64,000 nt of DNA from positions 8,398-72,397 of the forward strand of contig DBYL01000042.1 of NCBI GenBank assembly GCA_002309835.1, read 5' to 3'. Position 1 is the stretch's first letter, and each line of letters opens with the position of its first letter. The stretch comes from Bacteroidales bacterium UBA1187. Its GTDB lineage: Bacteria; Bacteroidota; Bacteroidia; Bacteroidales; Paludibacteraceae. This document shows positions 25,487-34,017 of the stretch, in pieces. The position numbers and the translations under genes are program-made. Below the pieces are notes generated by a model. The model was not told the DNA's origin. It did not search any database and saw only the letters and a program-made list of their open reading frames with translations.

Positions 25487-26331
25487 CAAACGACTATTGG
25501 ACCACAGAGATCTCGCCGACGTCGTTTGCTAAAGGCTTGGGACTGAGGGAGTTATGGCAGAAGAAATACCTGGTTTGGCTGTTCATCAAACGTGATATCA
25601 CGGTGCAGTTCAAGCAAACCATCTTCGGTATGGGTTGGTATTTCATCTCGCCGCTATTCTCGATGTTCATGTACATGGTTGTGTTCGGTAGGATCGCGAA
25701 TATCCCGACGGATGATATCCCGCAGCCGGTGTTCTACCTGAGCGGAATTTGTCTTTGGGAGTATTTCGCGGAATGTCTGACGGCCGTGTCGGGTACGTTC
25801 CAGAGTAATGCGGGTTTGTTCGGCAAGGTCTATTTCCCGCGACTGGTGTCTCCGGTGTCGGTAGTGATGTCGAAGTTGTTCCGCTTCTCGCTGCAACTAT
25901 GTACGTTCATCATCATCTATCTCTTCTTTGTCATCAAGGGCGTGGAGTTGCGGCCGACATGGTACTTGTGCCTCTTCCCGATACTGGTGATGATGATTCA
26001 GGGACTGGCCTTAGGACTGGGCTTGATTGTCTCTTCGCTGACGACCAAATACCGCGACTTGACGAATTTCTTCGGCGTGTTCGTATCGCTATGGATGTAC
26101 GCGACGCCGATCGTCTATCCGCTGAGTTACGTGACCAATCCGACGCTGCATAAGATTATGCTGTTCAACCCGATGACGGCGATCATCGAGACCTTCAAAT
26201 ACGGTGCTTACGGTGCTGGTCAGTTCAGTTGGACGGCCTTGGGTTACAGCGCGCTATGTATACTCGTTCTTCTGCTGATCGGCATCTACATGTTCAACCG
26301 CAAGCAGAAATCGTTTATCGACACGATATAA
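25483..26331 (+). CDS. ABC-2 permease for polysaccharide or lipid-linked glycan export (2 of 2)
   Basis: The 282-residue product is a close paralogue of the preceding protein. F-I-K-R-D-I-T-V-Q-F-K-Q-T-I-F-G-M-G-W and F-G-K-V-Y-F-P-R-L-V-S-P align directly, as do the C-termini (F-N-R-K-Q-K-S-F-I-D-T-I). The ATG overlaps the stop of the first copy. The pair probably arose by tandem duplication, and co-translation suggests a two-subunit channel. The partner ATPase must be encoded elsewhere. Confidence 0.92.
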   Translation: MTNDYWTTEISPTSFAKGLGLRELWQKKYLVWLFIKRDITVQFKQTIFGMGWYFISPLFSMFMYMVVFGRIANIPTDDIPQPVFYLSGICLWEYFAECLTAVSGTFQSNAGLFGKVYFPRLVSPVSVVMSKLFRFSLQLCTFIIIYLFFVIKGVELRPTWYLCLFPILVMMIQGLALGLGLIVSSLTTKYRDLTNFFGVFVSLWMYATPIVYPLSYVTNPTLHKIMLFNPMTAIIETFKYGAYGAGQFSWTALGYSALCILVLLLIGIYMFNRKQKSFIDTI

Positions 26332-26371
26332 AAAGCAATAACACAAAAACGAATTATAAAATATATAAGGT

Positions 26372-27415
26372 ATGGGTTTGAAAGAAAACATACAATCGAT
26401 GATGACGCAAGTGCAGGGTCTGAAGGCGGTCAACGCTGAGGAACTGGAGGCGCTGCGTATCAAATATCTGAGTAAGAAAGGTGAGATCACGGCGCTCTTC
26501 AACGAGTTTCGCGAGGTGCCGAATGAGCAGAAACGTGAGTTGGGGCAGTTGCTCAACCAGTTGCGTCAGGAGACGGAAAGCCGCATCGCAGCGCTCAAGG
26601 AGCAGATAGCTCAGAGCCAAGAGGCGAGAGCGGAGAGACTGGATTTGACCCGTACTCCGGATCCGATAGCGTTAGGTACGCGTCATCCGTTGTCATTGGT
26701 GCGCGAGGAGATCATCGATATCTTCTCCCGTATCGGTTTTACGGTAGCGGAAGGCCCGGAGGTGGAGGACGACAAGCATGTGTACGGCATGTTGAATTTC
26801 GCTCCCGAGCACCCGGCACGCGACATGCAGGATACGTTCTTCATCGAGAAAGAGAAGGGTGTGCAGAAACCGACAGACGTGCTGCTGCGCTCACATACCA
26901 GTTCCGTTCAGACACGCGTGATGACGAATCAGAAACCGCCGATCCGTGTGCTGTGTCCGGGGCGTGTATATCGCAACGAGGCTATCTCGGCGCGTGCGCA
27001 CTGCTTCTTCCATCAGGTAGAAGGACTGTATATCGATAAGAATGTCAGCTTCGCTGACTTGCGTGAGGCACTGCTCTATTTCAGCAAGGAGATGTTCGGC
27101 CCGGAGACGAAGATCCGTCTGCGTCCGAGTTATTTCCCGTTTACGGAGCCGAGCGCGGAGATGGATATCAGTTGTGACCTTTGTGGCGGCAAAGGCTGCT
27201 CGTTCTGCAAAGGCACAGGATGGGTGGAGATCTTAGGCTGCGGTATGGTCGATCCGAACGTGCTGGAGGCTTGCGGTATTGACAGCAAACAGTACAGCGG
27301 CTATGCTTTCGGTATGGGTGTAGAGCGCATCGCGAACCTCAAATATCGTGTGAAAGACTTGCGCTTGTTCTCCGAGAACGACGTACGATTCCTCCGTCAG
27401 TTTGAGAGTTGTTGA
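26372..27415 (+). CDS. pheS: Phenylalanine--tRNA ligase alpha subunit
   Basis: The 347-residue protein has the N-terminal coiled-coil tRNA-binding domain (residues 1-90) and the class II catalytic core. R-L-R-P-S-Y-F-P-F-T-E-P-S-A-E and G-C-G-M-V-D-P-N-V-L are the classical PheS signatures. The insertion C-D-L-C-G-G-K-G-C-S-F-C-K-G-T-G-W looks like a zinc knuckle, seen in many non-enterobacterial PheS. It lies 40 bp after the permease genes and may be co-transcribed with them. Confidence 0.97.
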   Translation: MGLKENIQSMMTQVQGLKAVNAEELEALRIKYLSKKGEITALFNEFREVPNEQKRELGQLLNQLRQETESRIAALKEQIAQSQEARAERLDLTRTPDPIALGTRHPLSLVREEIIDIFSRIGFTVAEGPEVEDDKHVYGMLNFAPEHPARDMQDTFFIEKEKGVQKPTDVLLRSHTSSVQTRVMTNQKPPIRVLCPGRVYRNEAISARAHCFFHQVEGLYIDKNVSFADLREALLYFSKEMFGPETKIRLRPSYFPFTEPSAEMDISCDLCGGKGCSFCKGTGWVEILGCGMVDPNVLEACGIDSKQYSGYAFGMGVERIANLKYRVKDLRLFSENDVRFLRQFESC

Positions 27416-27438
27416 TAAAGGTTAAAGGATAAAGGTTC
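27415..27438. repeat. Heptamer tract after pheS
   Basis: AAAGGTT-AAAGGAT-AAAGGTT units start at the pheS stop codon. Confidence 0.75.
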
Positions 27439-27440
27439 AT

Positions 27441-27701
27441 ATGGAAGCAATCTTTTTAGGTATGGAAGAAGCTATAATAGGTCTGTTAGCCGGCATGTCG
27501 GCTATCGGCGTAGTCTTTCTGGTGATAGCTCTGGCTACCCTCGGTTTGTTCTTCACCCTCTTTTTCCGTGTGCTGATCGCATACTGGATGGCGAAGAACC
27601 GTCATCGTGACCCGCTGGGGTGGGTGCTGCTGTCGTTCTGCTTCTCTCCGCTGCTGACGTGGATCATCCTTCTTATCGTAGGTGATGCGGATAAGAAGTA
27701 A
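27441..27701 (+). CDS. Small two-helix membrane protein
   Basis: The 86-residue product has two or three hydrophobic segments (residues ~8-45 and ~58-80) joined by a basic loop, Y-W-M-A-K-N-R-H-R-D-P-L-G-W. Helices of this pattern, ending in a short charged tail, occur in small Bacteroidota membrane proteins of unknown role. It overlaps the start of the next gene by 17 bp. Confidence 0.72.
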   Translation: MEAIFLGMEEAIIGLLAGMSAIGVVFLVIALATLGLFFTLFFRVLIAYWMAKNRHRDPLGWVLLSFCFSPLLTWIILLIVGDADKK

Positions 27702-29394
27702 GATCTGCATATTATTAGGTGTGCTGGTATTGGCGTCCTGCGCGAACAGAGGCGTAGGTCCGCAAGGAGGACCGAGAGATACTATTCCTCCGATGCCTGT
27801 AAAATCCGAGCCTGAGAATGGTTCGGTGAACTTCACGGGCAATCGTATAGAGATCACTTTCAACGAGTATCTGCAGTTGGATAACCTCGGCAATAACCTG
27901 CTGATGTCTCCTCCGCAGCAACGTCCACCGGAGGTGAAAGCACGTGGTAAACGACTGATCATTCAGTTTGCAGACACGTTACGCGACAGCACGACGTATA
28001 CGCTTGATTTCGGCGACGCGGTATGTGACTACACCGAGAAAAATCCGTTGCACGGCTACAGTTACGGTTTCTCCACGGGTCCGACGATAGACACCTTAGA
28101 GACCTACGGCCGCGTCTATATGGCGGAGAATCTCAACCCCGTCTCCGGTGTGATTGTCGGTATTCACGACAACATGGATGACTCGGCCTTCACAACGATG
28201 CCGTTCCTCCGTATTGCGCGATCCGATTCCGCGGGCTATTTCCGCATCGGGAATATGCGTGACGGTATATACCGGTTATATGCCGTAGAGGAGAAGAGCA
28301 AGGACTATCGTTTTACGATAGGAGAGGCGATAGCATGGGCGGATGAGACGGTTGGTCCGGGTGATACGACGGAGCTTTTCCTGTTCAAGGAACAGCGTCA
28401 GCGATTGTATCTGCAGCGTACGTTGCGCACCGAGCGTCATCAGGTACAGATGTATTTCTCGGCTCCTCCAGACAGTGCGCCGCGTATCAGGCCGCTGCTG
28501 GACAGCATGGAGTTGAACTATCATGTGTTCCCGTCTGCGAAAGGTGACACGATCAGTCTATGGCTGTTAGACAGTTCGTCTATCAAGCAGGACTCGCTAT
28601 TCTTCGAGATCACCTATCGCCGCACAGACAGCGTATATAACCTCGAGTGGTTTACGGATACGGTGCGTGCCATATGGCGTGCTCCGCGCTTGAGCGCAAA
28701 GGCGCAAGAGGCGCTGGCGCGCAAGAACAGGAACAGACGACTGGTGCTGAAAAGCAATGCCTCGAAGAGTTTCGACGTCTTCGACACCATCCGATTGACG
28801 AGTACCACACCGCTGGCGCAGATTAAGCGCGAGGCGATCCATCTGGTAGAGAAAATCGATACGACTTATCGCGATGTGGAATTTACGCTTGCGCCCTATG
28901 ATACATTGCCGATGACCTTGCTTATGCCGGCCGTCTTAGAGCCCGGTAAGAAATACGAGTTGCAGTTGGACAGCGGTGCGTTGACCGATGTATACGGGAT
29001 CAGTCATATCCATGCCAATTACGGCTTGACGATGAAGACGCTGGAGGACTATTCAACGATTCGCGTGAAGATGACCACGTATCATCCGCAGGCACGGATA
29101 CAAGTGCTGAACAGCCGCGACAAAGTGGTGCGCGAGCAAGCGGCAGAGACGGAAGGCACTCTCTTTAAATATCTGAAACCCGACACCTATTACATCCGCA
29201 TGTATCTGGACCTGAACGGAGACGGTGCATGGACTACAGGCGACTGGAGTACCAAACGGCAACCCGAGCCCGTGTATTACTTCCCGGAAAAGATACAGAC
29301 GAAATCCAATTGGGATTTTGAGGAAGAATGGGATTATACGGCTTCGCCGCAGACCGCAGCGAAACCGCAGGAGTTGATGAAACCGAAAAAGTGA
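27685..29394 (+). CDS. Lipoprotein with Ig-like (Big_5) domain
   Basis: The ATG at 27685 is preferred over a GTG one codon upstream. A lipoprotein signal (I-L-L-G-V-L-V-L-A-S-C, Cys19) leads to a Big_5/SbsA-type Ig domain (residues ~30-130: D-T-I-P-P, P-E-N-G-S-V-N-F and I-T-F-N-E-Y). Next comes a carboxypeptidase-regulatory-like fold (G-Y-F-R-I-G-N-M-R-D-G-I-Y-R-L-Y) and a long beta-rich C-terminus. Proteins of this design are conserved across Bacteroidota and are probably outer-membrane or periplasmic. Their function is unknown. It overlaps pnuC by 4 bp. Confidence 0.88.
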   Translation: MRIRSKICILLGVLVLASCANRGVGPQGGPRDTIPPMPVKSEPENGSVNFTGNRIEITFNEYLQLDNLGNNLLMSPPQQRPPEVKARGKRLIIQFADTLRDSTTYTLDFGDAVCDYTEKNPLHGYSYGFSTGPTIDTLETYGRVYMAENLNPVSGVIVGIHDNMDDSAFTTMPFLRIARSDSAGYFRIGNMRDGIYRLYAVEEKSKDYRFTIGEAIAWADETVGPGDTTELFLFKEQRQRLYLQRTLRTERHQVQMYFSAPPDSAPRIRPLLDSMELNYHVFPSAKGDTISLWLLDSSSIKQDSLFFEITYRRTDSVYNLEWFTDTVRAIWRAPRLSAKAQEALARKNRNRRLVLKSNASKSFDVFDTIRLTSTTPLAQIKREAIHLVEKIDTTYRDVEFTLAPYDTLPMTLLMPAVLEPGKKYELQLDSGALTDVYGISHIHANYGLTMKTLEDYSTIRVKMTTYHPQARIQVLNSRDKVVREQAAETEGTLFKYLKPDTYYIRMYLDLNGDGAWTTGDWSTKRQPEPVYYFPEKIQTKSNWDFEEEWDYTASPQTAAKPQELMKPKK

Positions 29395-30053
29395 GAGGGA
29401 AAATCTTTGACTATAGTTTCCTGAGTTTAGGACTGGTGATCCAGGTAGTGACATACCTGTTGATGCCTCATGACAGTTGGCTATCGCTGCTGAGCGGTTG
29501 CTTAGGCATCTGTTCGGTTGTGCTGACGGCGCAAGGGAAGATATGGATGTTCGCTTTCGGATTTGCGCAAGTGATCACATACACATGGCTATGCGTGACG
29601 CAGCGCTTCTATGCGGAGATAGGTATTAATGCGTACTACTTCGTGACGATGATATACGGCGTTTTTGCGTGGCGGAAACGATTAGGAGCCAAGAGTCAGG
29701 AGTCAGGAGATAGGACCGTGGTGCCGCGTTCCTTGCCGCTATGGGTGATGGGCGTGATAGCCGCGGGTACGTTAGCGCTCTCTTGGCTGGTAGGATGGGG
29801 ATTAGCATCCTGGACGGATGATACCCAGCCGTATCTCGACGCCTTCACAACAATACCTGCACTCGTGGCACAGGTATTGATGATAATGGTCTATCGCGAG
29901 CATTGGTTCTTATGGCTCGCCGTCGATATTCTTAGTATCGCTCTATGGCTTCGTGCGGGCGACTATTGTATGACCGCGCAATATGCGTTCTGGTGCGCCA
30001 ACTGCATCTATGGTCTTCATCGCTGGCGCTCGTTAGGCATCTCCAAAGAATAG
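29391..30053 (+). CDS. pnuC: Nicotinamide riboside transporter PnuC
   Basis: A GTG at 29391 overlaps the preceding stop (GTGA) and directly precedes the first helix; an ATG at 29328 would give a long overlap. The ~220-residue membrane protein has seven helices. The family signatures F-G-F-A-Q-V-I-T-Y-T-W-L, I-N-A-Y-Y-F-V-T-M-I-Y-G-V-F-A-W and the terminal C-I-Y-G-L-H-R-W are present. PnuC imports nicotinamide riboside or a related vitamin. A heptamer tract (29684-29714) adds A-K-S-Q-E-S-G-D to a loop. The 3' end overlaps the convergent lipoprotein gene by 37 bp. Confidence 0.9.
   Translation: MRGKIFDYSFLSLGLVIQVVTYLLMPHDSWLSLLSGCLGICSVVLTAQGKIWMFAFGFAQVITYTWLCVTQRFYAEIGINAYYFVTMIYGVFAWRKRLGAKSQESGDRTVVPRSLPLWVMGVIAAGTLALSWLVGWGLASWTDDTQPYLDAFTTIPALVAQVLMIMVYREHWFLWLAVDILSIALWLRAGDYCMTAQYAFWCANCIYGLHRWRSLGISKE
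29684..29714. repeat. Heptamer tract inside pnuC
   Basis: GAGCCAA-GAGTCAG-GAGTCAG-GAGATAG units encode A-K-S-Q-E-S-G-D in a loop between helices. Confidence 0.8.
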
Positions 30054-31033
30054 AGGATAGATTCTATCTGACGCATCGCATTGCGTTTCTTCTGTCCCGG
30101 AGCAAACAGGAAAGCTTCGGCTGTGACTACGCGTCCGTTGACTTGGTCGAGGCGCGTGAGGCTGACGAATGGTCCGCCCATTGCTTCGCCACCCAGCATC
30201 TTCCATAAGCCGCGAGTCTCGATAGCATAGAAGCCGCCGACAGTATCGCGGAGCGCAGACACCTGACGCGACACAGGCGGGAAATGCTTGAACTCCGTAC
30301 CCATATGACTGCCTTCTACTTGCGCCGTGATGAGTTGACCGAGGATCGCATTACGCGTAGCGATGATCGTATCCGAAAGGAACTGATCTTGCGAGACATA
30401 AGGCGCATCATAGACGACGAGATCTTTGCGCATCGGACCTTTGTTATTGCAACACCATAGCACATGGGTGTCGCGGAGCGTAGTATCCATGATCAGCATG
30501 AAATCCTCGGGGATGAGCATATCGTACCCACGTGCGTTAAGGCGCGCACGCGCTTCCTTATTCGTACTCGCGCGATAGAAATAGAGCTGACGCGCTAACT
30601 CCTCGCGAACAAACCACTCACGCACAGCTTCTCCCTTCTCCGTCCAGAACGCGAGGAAAGCCTCATCGCTTGGCGATTGAATCTGCACAACGGCTTGCGG
30701 TTTAGACCATACATTGCTCGACATGAGCGCTTTGACTTGGGTGTATTTATGCTCGTTGATATCGACGAAAAGGATATTACGCGAGGACTTGAAGAAATCA
30801 TCAAACTGGGAAGCCGTGACGCACGAGACGGTGAAGATCGCTTCCATCTGCGGCAGACCGTACATATCGGCGCCCATCGTCTCGCGAACAGCGTTAGGAA
30901 CCTCGCCCGCAGAAGGAGTGACCACGAGGCACTCATAGATAGAACCCGTAGCAGAAGTGAGCAGACGTTCGTTCTTGTTTCCACAACTCATGAAACCCAG
31001 CGCAAGCAGCGCGTAAAGAAGATATTTTTTCAT
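30017..31033 (-). CDS. DUF4837-like lipoprotein
   Basis: The start at 31033 gives a clean lipoprotein signal (L-L-Y-A-L-L-A-L-G-F-M-S-C, Cys17). The ORF extends upstream to 31084 but that segment is non-hydrophobic. The 338-residue protein matches the DUF4837 pattern common in Bacteroidales: S-A-G-E-V, W-C-C-N-N-K-G and the C-terminal R-G-L-W-K-M-L-G-G-E-A-M-G-G-P-F. The function is unknown; its wide conservation suggests an envelope role. Confidence 0.82.
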   Translation of the reverse strand: MKKYLLYALLALGFMSCGNKNERLLTSATGSIYECLVVTPSAGEVPNAVRETMGADMYGLPQMEAIFTVSCVTASQFDDFFKSSRNILFVDINEHKYTQVKALMSSNVWSKPQAVVQIQSPSDEAFLAFWTEKGEAVREWFVREELARQLYFYRASTNKEARARLNARGYDMLIPEDFMLIMDTTLRDTHVLWCCNNKGPMRKDLVVYDAPYVSQDQFLSDTIIATRNAILGQLITAQVEGSHMGTEFKHFPPVSRQVSALRDTVGGFYAIETRGLWKMLGGEAMGGPFVSLTRLDQVNGRVVTAEAFLFAPGQKKRNAMRQIESILYSLEMPNERQR

Positions 31034-31101
31034 TGGTAGTTGAATTTTGAGTGCAAAAGTACACAAAAATTTGCAAATTTGCAAGAAAATTGATAAAAAA
31101 T

Positions 31102-31132
31102 TTGGAGATTTACAAAAAAAGTAGTACTTTTG
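31102..31132 (+). promoter_or_regulatory. Promoter of the AraC-type regulator gene
   Basis: TTG (31102-31104), a 20-bp spacer and TACTTTTG (31125-31132), 41 bp before the ATG at 31174. Confidence 0.7.
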
Positions 31133-31173
31133 TGCCCGAAAGAAAAAGGATTAACCTAACGAAAGGAAATACC

Positions 31174-32034
31174 ATGACTCTATTCACCGATTCCATCTTT
31201 TTAACCGACGAGGTTGAAGGTTTTCGCACCTGCCGTGAGACACGCTCAGAAACCTACACCACCGTGCTGTTATGCAAAGCCGGTCATATCGATGTATACT
31301 ACCGTGGCGAAATGTTACGTATCAATGCGGGCGACTTGTTCGTACGTATCCCGCGCGCAACGGAGTTAGGTCCTTATGAGTTATCGGATGACTTTCAGTT
31401 CATGCAAGTATCCATTCCCAATACTATCTTTGAGGAGTTGATGTTTGACCTGATGCGTGTAGAGCCGCGCTGGTGGCAGAAACAGGAGTATCTGAAGATT
31501 CATCCGCTTTTCCCGCTGCGTGAGCGCTCGAAAGATTTCTGCAAGTTATATTTTGACCTGCTCGTATTGCAATTGACGGACGGCGATCAGACAGCTTACC
31601 GCCAGCAGATTATTCGTGCCATTTCGCGCGGTATGACGATGGAGTTGCTGAATTATCTGGATAGGATGATTCCGGTGACGGAGTTGAATATAGATCGTCT
31701 GTCCACCAATTCCGGAGACTATACCTTCCATGCCTTTACGGCACTGCTGCGCGAGCATCCACATCAGCGCGAGGTACAATGGTTTGCCAAGGAGTTGGGC
31801 ATCACGCCGAAATACCTCTCGGAGATATGCAAAGAGCGCAGCGGCAAGTCTGCCAGCGAGTGGATTGCGGATGTGACTGTCGCAGAGTTGAAGCACTATC
31901 TGCGTAACTCGACGATGCCTATCCATGAGGTGGCGAAAATAATGGAGTTCCCCAACGCTTCTTTCTTCTGCCAATACACCAAGAAACATACCGGCATGAC
32001 GCCGAACCACTTCCGCAAGGAACGGAAAGAATAA
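31174..32034 (+). CDS. AraC-family transcriptional regulator
   Basis: The ATG at 31174 lies after the promoter; an earlier in-frame start at 31051 lies before it. The 286-residue protein has an N-terminal cupin-like sensor domain (residues ~15-110, with G-H-I-D-V-Y-Y-R-G-E-M-L-R-I-N-A-G-D). A double HTH AraC domain occupies ~185-283: the first HTH has W-F-A-K-E-L-G-I-T-P-K-Y-L-S, the second I-H-E-V-A-K-I-M-E-F-P-N-A-S-F-F. The signature F-C-Q-Y-T-K-K-H-T-G-M-T-P closes it. It probably answers to a small molecule. Target genes cannot be read from the window. Confidence 0.93.
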   Translation: MTLFTDSIFLTDEVEGFRTCRETRSETYTTVLLCKAGHIDVYYRGEMLRINAGDLFVRIPRATELGPYELSDDFQFMQVSIPNTIFEELMFDLMRVEPRWWQKQEYLKIHPLFPLRERSKDFCKLYFDLLVLQLTDGDQTAYRQQIIRAISRGMTMELLNYLDRMIPVTELNIDRLSTNSGDYTFHAFTALLREHPHQREVQWFAKELGITPKYLSEICKERSGKSASEWIADVTVAELKHYLRNSTMPIHEVAKIMEFPNASFFCQYTKKHTGMTPNHFRKERKE

Positions 32035-32035
32035 C

Positions 32036-32067
32036 AATAATCCCCGACAGAGATGCCGGGGATTATT
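32036..32067. terminator. Bidirectional terminator between the regulator gene and glyA
   Basis: AATAATCCCCG (32036-32046), a 10-nt loop and CGGGGATTATT (32057-32067) form an 11-bp perfect stem between two convergent genes. A heptamer tract (32069-32091) follows toward glyA. Confidence 0.85.
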
Positions 32068-32068
32068 C

Positions 32069-32094
32069 GTTTAGAGTTTAGAGTTTAGAGGTTA
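32069..32094. repeat. Heptamer tract after glyA
   Basis: GTTTAGA-GTTTAGA-GTTTAGA units run up to the glyA stop codon (32092-32094, minus strand). Confidence 0.8.
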
Positions 32095-33372
32095 CCAAGC
32101 GAAGAGAGGATGCTTGGTCATTTCTTTATTCACCTCTTCGCGAACGGCAGCGATGACAGCTTCGCTTGTCGGATCGAGAAGCACGCGGTCGATGAGATCC
32201 ACTATCCAGCCCATCTGATCTTCTTTGAGTCCGCGGGTAGTGATCGCCGGCGTACCGAAACGCAGACCAGAGGTCTGGAAAGCCGAACGGCTGTCAAAAG
32301 GAACCATATTCTTATTTGTCGTGATATCTGCGCTGACGAGTGCTTGCTCTGCTACCTTACCGGTGAGATCCGGGAATTTGGTACGCAGATCAATGAGCAT
32401 CGAGTGGTTATCCGTACCACCGGAGATGACTTTATATCCCTTATCGATGAAAGCCTGCGCCATGACGGCAGCGTTCTTCTTGACCTGTTTCTGATAGGTC
32501 TTGAAATCATCCGTGAGGGCTTCGCCAAAAGCAACGGCTTTGGCGGCAATGACGTGCTCCAGAGGTCCGCCTTGCGTACCCGGGAAGACCGCAGAATCGA
32601 GCAACGCACTCATCTTCTTGATTTCACCCTTCGGCGTGGTTTTGCCCCAGGGATTGTCGAAGTCTTTGCCCATTAGGATAATACCTCCGCGCGGACCACG
32701 CAGGGTCTTATGGGTAGTGGAGGTAACGATATGCGCGTGCTTGAGCGGGTTGTCGAGTAAACCGGCAGCAATCAGTCCCGCAGGATGGGCCATATCGACC
32801 ATGAAGATAGCACCTATCTCATCTGCTACGCGGCGTATACGCGCGTAATCCCACTCGCGGCTGTAAGCACTCGCACCCGCGATGATGAGTTTGGGCTTAT
32901 GCGTGCGCGCCTTGAGCTCCAGATCATCGTAGTTGACACGTCCGGTAGATTCCTCCAAGTCATAGCCGATGGCATTGAAGATAAGACCGGAGAAATTGAC
33001 CGCTGAACCATGACTGAGGTGACCGCCATGACTGAGGTTAAGCCCCATGAAGGTGTCGCCCGGCTTAAGGCAAGCCATGAAAACCGCCATATTCGCCTGC
33101 GCACCCGAGTGCGGCTGGACATTCACATATTCGGCATCATAGAGCTTCTTGAGACGATCACGGGCGATATCCTCCGCGATATCCACTACTTCGCATCCTC
33201 CGTAGTAACGATGACCGGGATAGCCCTCGGCGTACTTATTGGTAAGCACGCTGCCCATAGCCTCCATCACCTGGTCGGAAACAAAGTTCTCGCTGGCGAT
33301 TAATTCAATTCCTTTGGTCTGACGCTCCCGCTCCCGGCGGATAACGTCGAAAATCTCGTTGTCACGATTCAT
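32092..33372 (-). CDS. glyA: Serine hydroxymethyltransferase
   Basis: The 426-residue protein is a full-length Gly[15 protein letters not shown] holds the lysine that binds PLP, and [13 protein letters not shown] is the N-terminal signature. It interconverts serine and glycine and makes methylene-tetrahydrofolate. Its own promoter faces cdd. A heptamer tract abuts its stop codon. Confidence 0.98.
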   Translation of the reverse strand: MNRDNEIFDVIRRERERQTKGIELIASENFVSDQVMEAMGSVLTNKYAEGYPGHRYYGGCEVVDIAEDIARDRLKKLYDAEYVNVQPHSGAQANMAVFMACLKPGDTFMGLNLSHGGHLSHGSAVNFSGLIFNAIGYDLEESTGRVNYDDLELKARTHKPKLIIAGASAYSREWDYARIRRVADEIGAIFMVDMAHPAGLIAAGLLDNPLKHAHIVTSTTHKTLRGPRGGIILMGKDFDNPWGKTTPKGEIKKMSALLDSAVFPGTQGGPLEHVIAAKAVAFGEALTDDFKTYQKQVKKNAAVMAQAFIDKGYKVISGGTDNHSMLIDLRTKFPDLTGKVAEQALVSADITTNKNMVPFDSRSAFQTSGLRFGTPAITTRGLKEDQMGWIVDLIDRVLLDPTSEAVIAAVREEVNKEMTKHPLFAW

Positions 33373-33398
33373 GATAAATAGAATAATAATTTATGGTG

Positions 33399-33429
33399 CA
33401 AAGATACGACAAAAATTGGATATATGCAA
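33399..33429 (-). promoter_or_regulatory. glyA promoter
   Basis: Minus-strand TATCTTTG (33399-33406) follows TTG (33427-33429) with a 20-bp spacer. Confidence 0.7.
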
Positions 33430-33446
33430 ATTTCAGGGCATTTTTT

Positions 33447-33477
33447 TTGCATATGTAAAAAAAAATCCGTAACTTTG
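33447..33477 (+). promoter_or_regulatory. cdd promoter
   Basis: TTG (33447-33449), a 20-bp spacer and TAACTTTG (33470-33477), divergent from the glyA promoter. Confidence 0.7.
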
Positions 33478-33534
33478 CACCCGCAAAGTTGTGCACTACA
33501 AGGTTTTTGAAAAATATTTAACCCAATTAATAGT

Positions 33535-34017
33535 ATGAAAGAATACAATCTGACGACGAAAATGCGTTCCTGCCAATGGGACGAGTTGACGGAAGAACAA
33601 CGCGAGGTAGTTCGCATCGCGAAAGAACAAACGGAGAACAGCTACAGTCCCTACAGCCATTTCCGCGTAGGAGCAGCTGCGAAGTTGGCAAACGGCATTG
33701 TGATGCGTGGCGCTAATCAAGAGAATGCGGCCTATCCGAGTGGCCTGTGTGCGGAACGAACAGCGCTTTTTGCTGCTGGTGCGCAGTATCCGGATCAGCC
33801 GGTGGTAAGACTGGCGATAGCGTGCTACACGGACGGTCATTTTACGAAAGAGCCAGGTTCGCCTTGCGGCGCTTGCCGACAAGTGATGGTGGAAACCGAG
33901 CATCGCTATGGCGATAAGATGGAGGTGCTTCTGTACGGCGAAGATGAGACATTCGTTTTCGAGTCGGCTGCAGACTTGCTGCCTCTGATATTTGTGAGTG
34001 AGAATCTGAAAGGTTGA
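33535..34017 (+). CDS. cdd: Cytidine deaminase
   Basis: The 160-residue enzyme has the zinc motif C-A-E-R-T-A, with the catalytic glutamate, and P-C-G-A-C-R-Q further on. The substrate-binding S-P-Y-S-H-F-R-V-G-A-A-A is near residues 38-49. It deaminates cytidine or deoxycytidine for pyrimidine salvage. It overlaps the downstream permease gene (TTGA). Confidence 0.95.
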   Translation: MKEYNLTTKMRSCQWDELTEEQREVVRIAKEQTENSYSPYSHFRVGAAAKLANGIVMRGANQENAAYPSGLCAERTALFAAGAQYPDQPVVRLAIACYTDGHFTKEPGSPCGACRQVMVETEHRYGDKMEVLLYGEDETFVFESAADLLPLIFVSENLKG

